Below, piece after piece: positions 9,900 through 17,237 of a stretch of DNA of 64,000 nt. A program made the translations under genes and the position numbers. The notes below the pieces were generated by a model, which ran no database searches, was not told the origin of the DNA, and saw only the letters and a list, made by a program, of their open reading frames with translations. Origin of the DNA: Roseiarcus sp963806935 (GTDB lineage: Bacteria > Pseudomonadota > Alphaproteobacteria > Rhizobiales > Beijerinckiaceae); the NCBI GenBank assembly GCA_963806935.1, contig CAWEAT010000040.1, positions 1-64,000 of the forward strand, in the 5' to 3' direction. Each line of letters opens with the position of its first letter. Positions within the stretch are counted from its first letter, which is position 1.

Positions 9900-11333
9900 A
9901 TGAGCTTCCTGGATCAGCTGGCGTTCGGACCTGGCGGCGACCGAAGGGCCTGGGCAAAGATCCTCTTGATCGCGCTCGCCGCGCTGGCGCTCGTAGCCGG
10001 GCTCCTTTATTACCTCGTCTCCGGCGACTACGCTTTCCTGAGAGCTTCCGTACTGACCGGAGCGCCAACCGGGGCCTATAACGCGCTCGGGGAGCGGCTC
10101 GCCGCTTTGGCGAATAAGAAGCACGGCCACCTGCAGGTCGTCACGACGGCGGGATCGGTCGAAAACATCGCCCGCCTCGCCGGCGAAAACGGGCGCTGCG
10201 TTCCCGCCTTCGCTTTCGTGCAGGACGGAGTTCCTGTTCCAGCCGAGGCCGGTCTTCGGACCCTGGGGCGGCTGCCGCAGCCGGAATCGCTCTTTCTGAT
10301 GGCCCGGCGCGGGCGCGACATCAACACCTTCAACGATCTCAAGGGGAATTCGATCGGGATCGGCCCTGAGGGCTCGGGCACGGCCTATCTCATGCAGCAA
10401 TTGCTGCGGAATACAGACCTCAGCGCACTCGATCTCAAACCGTCCACGCACGCTCTCGAAGCGCAGGCGCAACTCGTCCGCGACGGCGGGCTCGACCTCG
10501 CCGCCTTCGTCATGAACGAGAACGCGGAAATGATCCGCACGCTTACGAACAAGTACGACCTCGAGATCGTCGCGCCATCGGACATGGAAGGCCTGGCGTC
10601 GCGCGACAAGTGGCTGCGGGTCGGTCGAATCCCCGCCGGCTATTACGACGTCGCCAAACCGATTCCCGCGACCGACAAGCTCGTCGCGCAGGTCGATACG
10701 CTGGTCATGACCAACGCATGCGTGCATCGGGCGGAGCGGGTCGCCTTCCTGATGCTGCTGAGCGAGGAGTTCCCCAATTTCGTTCGAGTGAACCCGCCTC
10801 CCTCGGCCAAGTCGCAGGACACGGCGCCCCTGGCGGACGAGGCGCGCGAATTCTTCGCCAGCGGCCAGCCCGCGATCGCGGATAAATATTTCCCCTGGCT
10901 CGTGAACCTGATGTCGCCGGCCTATTGGATCTATCTGGCGATGGCGGCCACGATCCTGTTGAACGCGATCGGGGCCTACAGCCGCTTCCGGCTCTGGCGC
11001 ATCGACGCCAATAGGGGGATTCTGGAGGCCCGACTCAGAACCCTCGCCCATCCCGGCCTGGTCGAACTGCCGAGCAAGGCGCCCGGCGCTCAAGGCCTCA
11101 CGCGAGAGCAAATCAGGGCGCTTCGTCCCGAGGCGGTCATCCAGACGCCGCAAGATCGAAAGGCGGCGGAAGAGCTGATGAAGGACTTTGAGGCGCTTCG
11201 CCAGCTCTGCGAGGACCAGCTGAAATCGCTCGTCACGCCGATGGGGCGGGAGATGTATTACCGATACCAGGAGTGGCTGATCGACGAATCGAAAGCCACC
11301 CTTGCGGCGCTGCTTCGCAAGTCGAAGCCATGA
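9900..11333 (+). CDS. membrane-anchored TAXI-family TRAP solute-binding protein
   Basis: A 477-residue protein of the TAXI (TRAP-associated extracytoplasmic) family. A transmembrane segment near residues 20-40 (ILLIALAALALVAGLLYY) anchors the binding domain, whose family marks are LTGAPTGAYNALGERLA, DLKGNSIGIGPEGSGT and later DTLVMTNACVH. A second membrane segment near residues 340-360 (YWIYLAMAATILLNAIGAY) is followed by a ~115-residue cytoplasmic tail rich in charged residues. I prefer the ATG at 9900, since an upstream start at 9771 adds unrelated sequence. No TRAP membrane permease is nearby, so it may sense rather than transport. Confidence 0.8.
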   Translation: MSFLDQLAFGPGGDRRAWAKILLIALAALALVAGLLYYLVSGDYAFLRASVLTGAPTGAYNALGERLAALANKKHGHLQVVTTAGSVENIARLAGENGRCVPAFAFVQDGVPVPAEAGLRTLGRLPQPESLFLMARRGRDINTFNDLKGNSIGIGPEGSGTAYLMQQLLRNTDLSALDLKPSTHALEAQAQLVRDGGLDLAAFVMNENAEMIRTLTNKYDLEIVAPSDMEGLASRDKWLRVGRIPAGYYDVAKPIPATDKLVAQVDTLVMTNACVHRAERVAFLMLLSEEFPNFVRVNPPPSAKSQDTAPLADEAREFFASGQPAIADKYFPWLVNLMSPAYWIYLAMAATILLNAIGAYSRFRLWRIDANRGILEARLRTLAHPGLVELPSKAPGAQGLTREQIRALRPEAVIQTPQDRKAAEELMKDFEALRQLCEDQLKSLVTPMGREMYYRYQEWLIDESKATLAALLRKSKP

Positions 11334-11436
11334 GGGCGCGTCATAAATTCAACCAACCGTTGAGGTAGCGGTACTCGAGCGCGAAAGCGCGCGGCCGTCG
11401 CGCAGGCGAAAAAAGGCAGCGCAGGGAGGAACGCGG

Positions 11437-12327
11437 GTGACGCAGCCTGCTCCCGTGGAAAACTTCACGCCCGCGGCTGGCCGCCTCGGACGATTGGGCG
11501 TTGCGATCATCGCTGCCATTCTGGCCGGGCCGCCGGCGCGGAGTTCAGGCTGCGCCCGATGCGGCGCCCCGACGCCGACGCTGAACACCGCCCCGTCAGT
11601 TCAATCGGCGAGCCCCGTGCGGCCGAAGCATCTGGTCTCGCGCGAAGCGCGACCGAAGCGACTGATGGGCGAGCTCAAGATCGCGTCGGGCGGATCTTAT
11701 CTTGTCTGTGTACGCGCCTGCGACGGCGGCTTCTTTCCCGTCTCTTATGTTGGCGACCGCGACTCGCTTGCGAAGATCTGCCAGGCGCTATGTCCGAACG
11801 CCGAGACGCAGCTCTATTCCATGCCGTTCGGCGGCACGATCGAGGACTCCGTTTCGATGTCCGGCATGCCGTACGGCATGTTGCCCAACGCGGGCAAATT
11901 CGAGCAGGCCTTCGATCAGAGTTGCTCCTGCCGACGCAAGGACCAGAGCTGGGCGGAGGCGCTCGCCGCGATCGAGGCGAGGCTTCAGCGCCACCCGGGC
12001 GATATCCTGGTGACGCCGGAAATCTCCGAACGGATGTCGCGGCCGGCGCCGGCGGCGCCGATCAGCGTCGCGAAGGCCCGCGCCGCCGATGCCGACGCTC
12101 TCGCGCTGGTCGCGAAACCCGAGTCGGAGCCGGTGGTTCTCGACGCCAACGGCGTGGACACCAACTTGCACGCGGCGACCGCGGCGGTCTCTCGCGAGAC
12201 ATCGGGAATTGGCGTGGAAGAGACAGGCGGCGCACACTTCGGGCTCAAGCAGGGCGAGGTCGTGGAGCAACTGGGCTCCGACGGTTCGGTCATGCGCGTA
12301 CGGATCGTCGCGCCGATATTTCACTAA
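11437..12327 (+). CDS. DUF2865 domain-containing protein
   Basis: A 296-residue protein with the DUF2865 region at roughly residues 85-190: YLVCVRACDGGFFPVSY, ICQALCPNAETQLYSMPFG and a Cys pair in FDQSCSCRRKDQSW. An N-terminal hydrophobic stretch (LGVAIIAAILAGPPA) followed by Cys-containing sequence suggests export or membrane attachment. Such proteins are common in Hyphomicrobiales and are of unknown function, probably envelope-associated with disulfides. The annotated start may be GTG (tgacgc context) and the exact N-terminus is uncertain. The stop is followed at once by repeat material (12326-12432). Confidence 0.8.
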   Translation: MTQPAPVENFTPAAGRLGRLGVAIIAAILAGPPARSSGCARCGAPTPTLNTAPSVQSASPVRPKHLVSREARPKRLMGELKIASGGSYLVCVRACDGGFFPVSYVGDRDSLAKICQALCPNAETQLYSMPFGGTIEDSVSMSGMPYGMLPNAGKFEQAFDQSCSCRRKDQSWAEALAAIEARLQRHPGDILVTPEISERMSRPAPAAPISVAKARAADADALALVAKPESEPVVLDANGVDTNLHAATAAVSRETSGIGVEETGGAHFGLKQGEVVEQLGSDGSVMRVRIVAPIFH

Positions 12328-12432
12328 AGCAGATTGCGTCCAGGTCGACCGCGCCGTGAGCGTCCCCGTCCCCATTGTGGGGGCGGGTCAGGGTGGGGGG
12401 TCGCGCCCAACGCCATGACTTTGGCGACACTC
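12326..12432. repeat. dispersed intergenic repeats: fragment of family A plus copy 1 of family B
   Basis: Bases 12326-12350 match the outer arm of the family-A palindrome seen at 12887 and 24507. Bases 12360-12432 match 34297-34370 along their length (shared core GGGCGGGTCAGGGTGG then GGGTCGCGCCCA and a degenerate tail). Within the second part CCCC-ATTGT-GGGG can fold as a small hairpin. Both lie between genes and look like non-coding dispersed repeats. Confidence 0.7.
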
Positions 12433-12622
12433 TACGGAGTGCAGAGTTCTTGGCTCAATCGGAGACGCAAGGCCCGGCAAGTGGGGCGCCACGTCGAGGG
12501 GCGGGGCAATTGCCGTGCGCTGGGGACAGATGAAGGTCCCGCTTTCGGTTCCCCCTGTTCACGCCCGAGCGACTCGCATAGCCCTTGGTCCTCGACCGGG
12601 GGCCACGCGGAGGAGCGCGCAC

Positions 12623-12835
12623 ATGGAGTGGATCATCAACAGCTACGACCGGAGAACGGACCGGGACGGCCAGAACCGTTTCACCGCCGAGGCCGCTTTC
12701 ATCGCGGCGGGTCAGGACTTGCTTGGTGACGTCTCGAGAGGGTTTGTCTCTGCAATCCTTCCCGATGGCGCCGAGGTCAAAGACGTCGGCGCATTGCGGG
12801 CAATAATCGCCGCCAGTCCGGTCGCTGCGCGATAG
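12623..12835 (+). CDS. small hypothetical protein (70 aa)
   Basis: A short ORF of 70 residues, beginning MEWIINSYDRRTDRDGQN and ending in ASPVAAR. The ATG has a strong GGAGGAG site 8-10 bases upstream, and the protein has a natural composition (alternating beta-like stretches, no low-complexity). There is no signal peptide or membrane segment. I do not recognise a family. The longer in-frame upstream start at 12515 is less likely because the ribosome site fits only the internal ATG. Confidence 0.5.
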   Translation: MEWIINSYDRRTDRDGQNRFTAEAAFIAAGQDLLGDVSRGFVSAILPDGAEVKDVGALRAIIAASPVAAR

Positions 12836-12886
12836 CAAATCTTTGCGAAGACCAAGGCCGCCGCCGATGGCGCCGAAGCCGCTATG

Positions 12887-13048
12887 TTAGAGCCGCATTG
12901 CGTTTGAGTCGAACCATGGCCGTCATTGCGACCCCCGGGTCAAGCCCGGGGGGAAGCAATCCAGGGACCGCAGAGCGCCCCTTGTTCTCTGGATTGCTTC
13001 GTCGTTGCACTCCTCGAATGACGTTCCATCCGAAGCCGCTGTGCTAAT
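12887..13048. repeat. dispersed palindromic repeat family A, copy 1
   Basis: A nested imperfect palindrome of about 160 bases. Inner arms are GTCATTGCGA...GCAATCCA and TGGATTGCTTCG...AATGACG; outer arms are an AGAGCCGCATTGCGTTTGAGTCGAA-like element and its inverted counterpart around 13022-13046. It matches the copy at 24507-24657. The original stop of the Spy-like gene (13044-13046) lies at its right border, and the frameshifted reading of that gene runs through the repeat. Confidence 0.8.
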
Positions 13049-13542
13049 CGGCCTCGCCGGCGCCCAGACGCCGCATCTCCTTCACAAAGAGTCCCGCGCT
13101 CGGGCACCAGCATGCGTCCTAGCGTGATGAACGTGTGCTTCTGCGCCTCATTGAGGCTCGCGTATAAGGGCTTCGCCGCCTCGACCATCTTGTGAAGGCT
13201 TGCTTTGCTCTCCGCGAGACGCTCCGCCTTCGCGGTCAGGCGATCCATCGGCGATAGGTTGTTCCTTTGCTCCTTTTGCAGGGCGAGCAAGCGCGCCTTG
13301 GCGCCGTCCTTGACTGCGGTTTCAAACGAGCCCCAGTCCTTTTCCTGGTCAGGGGTCAGTCGAAGACCGGTCTTCATGCTCTTGAGTTGGGCGTCGAGAG
13401 CTGCGTCCGCCCAACGCTGCACAAGCTCGGCGTGCGTGGGCTGCTGATCGCTCTGTGCGGCGGCGGGAGTGGTTAAAACGGAAGCGGAGAGCGCGGCTGC
13501 CGCGGTTGCGGCAGCAAGTTTCCTGAAGAGACTGCGTTCCAT
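12940..13542 (-). CDS. Spy/CpxP-like periplasmic protein, frameshifted near its end
   Basis: This encodes a secreted helical protein resembling Spy/CpxP-family periplasmic chaperones. Residues 1-29 are a signal peptide ending TPAAA; the mature part has LTPDQEKDW and MDRLTAKAERLAE helices. As read, it has 200 residues, but after RMLVPERG (near 13090-13097) the frame leaves the family pattern and runs into the adjacent repeat. Removing one base there gives LFVKEMRRLGAGEAD and a stop at 13044-13046, which looks like the genuine C-terminus (about 165 residues). So the annotated tail is probably an artefact of one inserted base. Confidence 0.78.
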   Translation of the reverse strand: MERSLFRKLAAATAAAALSASVLTTPAAAQSDQQPTHAELVQRWADAALDAQLKSMKTGLRLTPDQEKDWGSFETAVKDGAKARLLALQKEQRNNLSPMDRLTAKAERLAESKASLHKMVEAAKPLYASLNEAQKHTFITLGRMLVPERGTLCEGDAASGRRRGRLAQRLRMERHSRSATTKQSREQGALCGPWIASPRA

Positions 13543-13572
13543 GCCGACGCCTCCAACGGTTGGCGACTTCGT

Positions 13573-14517
13573 CTATTCGGCGGCCATGGGTTGGCTCGCT
13601 GGCGGGTGAAAAGCGCCGGGGCAGGTCTTGAGCCGCTCGCGCAAATCCGCGATCAGCCAGCGGCCGGCGCGGCCCGGAGCGCGGCCGCGCTCATGGATGA
13701 CGTAGATCGGGAGCGCGACTTCTTGCTCGCGGCCGGCGATCCTGAGCTTCTTCAGCCGGCCGGCGGCGATGTGGTCGGCGACCATGTGGCTCGGCATGTT
13801 GCACCAGCCAAAGCCCGCGAGCAGGAAATCGAGGCGGGTGGCGAGGTCGGCGAACCGCCACAGGTGAAGGCCGACGATGCCCCCGACCCAGTTTTGGGTC
13901 AGCGCGGTTCGATCGGTAAGCACAAGCTGAACGTGCCGCTCCAGCGCCTCGCGCGTCAGCGGCTCCGGCAGCGCAGCGAGGGGATGGTCGGCGGCGACCA
14001 CGGGCCACATCAGGACGCGGGTCAAGAACTCGTGCGCGAGGTCGGAAGGAGCGCTCGGCGCGACCGTGTAGATCGCGAGCCTGGCTGCGCCGTCGCGCAG
14101 CCGCTGCTCGGACCCTCCGAGCGCCTCGGTGAACACCGTCGCCGGCAACAGCGGAAAGGCGAGCCGGAGCGCCTTCAGGCTCTCCATCAGAAGCGGAATC
14201 GGAAACATGGAGTCGACCGCGAGCGTAAGCTCCGGCTCGACGTCGTCGGCCATGCTGTCTGCGCGGGCGCGGATGGCCTGCGCCGCCGCGATCAGCGCCC
14301 GCGCGTCGCCGAGCAGCGCCCGCCCCGCATCGGTCAGCCGCGGGGTCTTGGCCGAACGGTCGAACAGCGTGAGCCTCAGCGTCGTCTCCAGCGTTTGAAT
14401 CGCCTGACTGATCGCAGACTGCACCCGGCCGAGTTTCCTTGCCGCAGCGGAAAAGCTCCCCGCGTCGGCGACGGCGACGAGGACGCGCATCTGGTCGAGG
14501 GTGAGCGGGTCGATCAT
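13573..14517 (-). CDS. LysR-family transcriptional regulator
   Basis: A 314-residue LysR regulator. Residues ~1-65 are the winged helix-turn-helix (DQMRVLVAVADAGSFSAAA, SQAIQTLE); the rest is a periplasmic-binding-like effector domain (ELTLAVDSMFPIPLL, a substrate pocket region, then a proline-rich tail). It is divergent from the flavin-reductase gene at 14671, with a 153-base gap between the two starts, the classical LysR layout in which the regulator controls the divergent operon. The inducer is unknown; an electrophile or quinone-type stress is a reasonable guess given the targets. Confidence 0.93.
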   Translation of the reverse strand: MIDPLTLDQMRVLVAVADAGSFSAAARKLGRVQSAISQAIQTLETTLRLTLFDRSAKTPRLTDAGRALLGDARALIAAAQAIRARADSMADDVEPELTLAVDSMFPIPLLMESLKALRLAFPLLPATVFTEALGGSEQRLRDGAARLAIYTVAPSAPSDLAHEFLTRVLMWPVVAADHPLAALPEPLTREALERHVQLVLTDRTALTQNWVGGIVGLHLWRFADLATRLDFLLAGFGWCNMPSHMVADHIAAGRLKKLRIAGREQEVALPIYVIHERGRAPGRAGRWLIADLRERLKTCPGAFHPPASQPMAAE

Positions 14518-14670
14518 TTGGCCTTGCTCCGCGATCTATCGGCGTGACTGATCATAACTACCACAATTTTGCCGATTGTCATGATGCATGATTAGCCCCA
14601 TGTTGCAGTGCGATAGAGTGTTGCGCACATAAATTTTGTGAATTGTCAAACACTTCGAAGGGACTGACCC
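14518..14670. promoter_or_regulatory. divergent promoter region between LysR gene and reductase cluster
   Basis: This 153-base AT-richer gap separates the starts of the regulator and its presumed target. It contains a repeated CATGATGCATGAT segment around 14580-14592 and several T-N11-A spacings of the type bound by LysR proteins. I could not fix one operator with confidence; a promoter and regulator-binding role is inferred from layout. Confidence 0.45.
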
Positions 14671-15276
14671 GTGAGCAAGCCGAAAATCGCCATCATTCTT
14701 TCCACCGCCCGCGCCGCTCGCTTTGGCCACAAGGCCGGGCAATGGATCCATGACATCGCGAAAGAGCGAAGCGACATGGAGTTCGACCTGGTCGACCTGC
14801 GCGACCATCCCCTCCCGTTCTTCGACGAGGTCGCCAGCAACGCCTGGGTTCCGACCCAGAATGCTGAAGGCGTGCGCTGGCAGAAGAAGGTCGGACAGTA
14901 CGACGGCTATATTTTCGTCACCGCGGAATACAACCACGGCGTTCCCGCTGTGCTCAAGAACGCGCTCGACTACGCCTATCCCGAGTGGAACAAGAAGCCG
15001 GCCGCCTTTGTCGGCTATGGCGCGATCGGCGCGGCGCGCGCGATCGAGCAGCTCAGGCTCATCACGATCGAGTTGCAGATGGCGCCGACGCGTTCCGCCG
15101 TCCATCTGGCGGGCGGCGACTTCATGGCCGCTCTGCGCGAGGGCAAGCCGATCTCCGAATTTGCTTACCTGAAGCCGACCGCCGACGCGCTGCTCGACGA
15201 GCTCGCCTGGTGGACGCATGCGCTGAAGACCGCGCGCGAGGCGACCGCCAAGAGCGCGAAGGTCGCCGCAGAGTGA
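14671..15276 (+). CDS. NAD(P)H-dependent FMN reductase
   Basis: A 201-residue flavodoxin-like reductase of the ChrR/YieF/azoreductase group that reduces FMN, quinones or other electrophiles using NAD(P)H. The phosphate-binding loop is IILSTARAARFG near residues 8-19, and the family signature EYNHGVPAVLKNALDYAYPEW follows near 90-110 with the flavin-binding GYGAIGAARAIEQL after it. It starts the cluster under the divergent LysR regulator. The GTGAGCAAG start (shown as M) at 14671 follows AAGGGACTGACCC. Physiological substrate cannot be read from sequence. Confidence 0.9.
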   Translation: MSKPKIAIILSTARAARFGHKAGQWIHDIAKERSDMEFDLVDLRDHPLPFFDEVASNAWVPTQNAEGVRWQKKVGQYDGYIFVTAEYNHGVPAVLKNALDYAYPEWNKKPAAFVGYGAIGAARAIEQLRLITIELQMAPTRSAVHLAGGDFMAALREGKPISEFAYLKPTADALLDELAWWTHALKTAREATAKSAKVAAE

Positions 15277-15376
15277 GCCTCGGCCGCTAAGCCGGCCTCT
15301 GCTTTCCCGGATCACGAAGACGCCGCAGCTCGATCGCGGCGAATGCGGACGCGCGCCATCGGAAAGGACAATTGAA

Positions 15377-16000
15377 ATGACCGTATCAGTCGATGCAAAA
15401 CGCATAGCCCGGCATACGCCCCTTGGAGGGGCGGCGCTGGCGCAGCTGTTCAACGACGCGCGAACTCATAACGCCTTCCTCGACCGCCCGGTCCCCGAAG
15501 CGTTGCTGCGCGAGGCGCTTGAGCTTGCGAAAATGGCCCCGACCGCCGCCAATCAGCAGCCGCTGCGGATCGTCTTCCTGCGATCGAACGCGGCCAAGGA
15601 ACGCCTTCGCGCGGCGATGGCGCCGGGCAATGTCGACAAGACGATGGCCGCCCCTGTGGTCGCGATCGCCGGTTACGATCTCGAGTTCTACGAGCACTTG
15701 CCGTATCTGACGCCACAGCGCGACTTCAGGGGTATGTTTGCGGCCAATCCCGAGCTTGCGGCGCGCAGCGCGGCGCAAAGCGGGACGCTCCAGGTCGGCT
15801 ATTTCATCCTGGCCCTGCGAGCGCTCGGCCTCGACGCCGGCCCGATGGGCGGCTTCGACGCGGCCAAAGTCGAGGCCGAGTTCTTCCCCGAGGGAAAGAT
15901 CAAGGCCAACGTCATCATCAACATCGGCTTTGGCGACGACGCCAAGCTGTTCCCGCGCAATCCGCGCCTCACGTTCGACCAGATGGCGACGATTCTCTGA
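15377..16000 (+). CDS. nitroreductase-family protein, RutE-like (malonic semialdehyde reductase type)
   Basis: A 207-residue FMN-dependent nitroreductase-fold enzyme that closely follows the RutE / 3-hydroxypropionate dehydrogenase branch: FNDARTHNAFLDRPVPE, MAPTAANQQPLRIVF, the GGFDAAKVEAEFF segment and NVIINIGFGD near the C-terminus. RutE reduces malonic semialdehyde in uracil breakdown; however no other rut genes are present here, and the context of flavin and quinone reductases suggests a general nitro/aldehyde reductase. Good ribosome site (GGAAAGGACAATTGAA). Second gene of the cluster, 100 bases after the FMN reductase. Confidence 0.88.
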   Translation: MTVSVDAKRIARHTPLGGAALAQLFNDARTHNAFLDRPVPEALLREALELAKMAPTAANQQPLRIVFLRSNAAKERLRAAMAPGNVDKTMAAPVVAIAGYDLEFYEHLPYLTPQRDFRGMFAANPELAARSAAQSGTLQVGYFILALRALGLDAGPMGGFDAAKVEAEFFPEGKIKANVIINIGFGDDAKLFPRNPRLTFDQMATIL

Positions 16001-16030
16001 TCCGTGTCCCTCCAGTCCAGGAGCATCAAC

Positions 16031-16450
16031 ATGACTTCGACCACTCTGCGCCAGACCCAAACCGGCCTCGCCGACCTCTCGGAGAGATTTGCGCCGGCGC
16101 TCTTGTCCGCCCTGCGCATCGTGACCGGTCTACTCTTCCTCGAACATGGAACGGGCAAGCTCCTCGGCTTCCCGGCGGGTATGCCGTTCCTCGACAAGAT
16201 GCCGACCGGAATGCTCTACTTCACCGGAGGGATGGAGCTTGTCGGCGGAGTTCTGATCACGATCGGCCTGTTCACGCGCCCCGTTGCCTTCGTTCTCTCG
16301 GGTTACATGGCCGCCGCCTATTTCATGGCCCATTTCCCGATGAGCTTCTTCCCTGCGATCAATATGGGCGACGCCGCAGTGTTGTTCTGCTTCATCTTTC
16401 TCTATCTCGCCGCCGCCGGCCCCGGCCCTTGGGCGCTCGACAAGCGGTAA
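16031..16450 (+). CDS. DoxX-family membrane protein
   Basis: A 139-residue four-helix inner-membrane protein of the DoxX family. Marks are LRIVTGLLFLEHGTGKL in the first helix, FTGGMELVGGVLITIG in the second and a final LFCFIFLYLAAAGPGPW helix. DoxX-type proteins act with redox enzymes and thiosulfate- or quinone-linked oxidoreductases, and this one lies inside a flavin/quinone reductase cluster. I use the ATG at 16031, preceded by CCAGGAGCATCAAC, rather than the longer frame from 16004. Confidence 0.88.
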   Translation: MTSTTLRQTQTGLADLSERFAPALLSALRIVTGLLFLEHGTGKLLGFPAGMPFLDKMPTGMLYFTGGMELVGGVLITIGLFTRPVAFVLSGYMAAAYFMAHFPMSFFPAINMGDAAVLFCFIFLYLAAAGPGPWALDKR

Positions 16451-16485
16451 CCTCGGTCGCGAACGGAACCGTCATCGTGACTCGC

Positions 16486-16513
16486 CATAAGGGCGTCGAA
16501 AGACGCCCTTATG
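16486..16513. promoter_or_regulatory. perfect hairpin with GAAA loop between doxX-like gene and wrbA
   Basis: A perfect 12-bp stem (16486-16497 with 16502-16513) closed by a GAAA tetraloop. There is no U-tract, so it is not a standard terminator. GNRA loops are stable and typical of RNA processing or stabilising elements, so it may shape expression of wrbA relative to upstream genes. Confidence 0.65.
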
Positions 16514-16567
16514 GTCGGTGCAAGACGCGAAATTCCTTCGAGCGTCAAAAGACCAAGGGAGGCTTGG

Positions 16568-17167
16568 ATGGCGAAGGTTCTTGTCCTCTATTATTCGAGC
16601 TACGGCCATATCGAGACTATGGCCTACGCGGTCGCCGAAGGCGCGCGTGCAGCGGGCGCGACCGTCGATGTGAAACGCGTGCCGGAGACTGTTCCGGAAG
16701 CGATCGCCAAGGCCGCGTATTTCAAGCTCGATCAGCCGGCGCCCATGGCGACGCCCGCCGAACTCGCGAACTACGACGCGATCATTGTCGGCGCCCCGAC
16801 GCGGTTCGGCCGCATGCCTTCGGCGATGGGGAGTTTCTGGGAGCAGGCCGGCGCCTTGTGGATGAGCGGAGCGTTGGTCGGGAAGGCGGGAGGGGCCTTC
16901 ACTTCGAGCGCGACCCAGCATGGCGGCAACGAGACAACCCTGTTCTCGATCATCGCCAATCTCATGCATTTCGGCATGGTTATCGTCGGTCTGCCCTATA
17001 GCCATGCCGGCCAAATGAGTCTCGACGAGATCGTCGGCGGAGCGCCCTATGGAGCGACCACGATCGCCGGCGGGCAGGGGCAGCGTCAGCCGAGCAAGAT
17101 CGAACTCGACGGCGCCCGTTTCCAAGGCGATCTCGTCGCCAAGGTGGCTGCGAAGCTGACGGCTTAG
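16568..17167 (+). CDS. wrbA: NAD(P)H:quinone oxidoreductase, WrbA type
   Basis: A 199-residue flavodoxin-like NAD(P)H:quinone oxidoreductase that fits WrbA along its full length. The N-terminal phosphate loop is LVLYYSSYGHIETMA; later marks are APTRFGRMPSAM, TSSATQHGGNETTL and PYGATTIAGGQGQRQPS. It reduces quinones by two electrons, protecting from redox cycling. The ATG at 16568 has a GGGAGG site upstream. With the FMN reductase, RutE-like protein and DoxX it forms a module probably controlled by the divergent LysR regulator, though the GAAA hairpin between it and doxX may give it independent control. Confidence 0.95.
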   Translation: MAKVLVLYYSSYGHIETMAYAVAEGARAAGATVDVKRVPETVPEAIAKAAYFKLDQPAPMATPAELANYDAIIVGAPTRFGRMPSAMGSFWEQAGALWMSGALVGKAGGAFTSSATQHGGNETTLFSIIANLMHFGMVIVGLPYSHAGQMSLDEIVGGAPYGATTIAGGQGQRQPSKIELDGARFQGDLVAKVAAKLTA

Positions 17168-17237
17168 CAACAGCCGGGGCGAGCGTCACGGCGCCAATCG
17201 ATTGAGCCTCGTCGGCTCTATTGCTGCGGGCTGTGTT

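Noticed and set aside
9366..11153. 595-codon minus-strand frame over the TAXI gene
   Set aside because: Shadow of the TAXI and binding-protein genes; Arg/Gly/Asp-rich without any domain.
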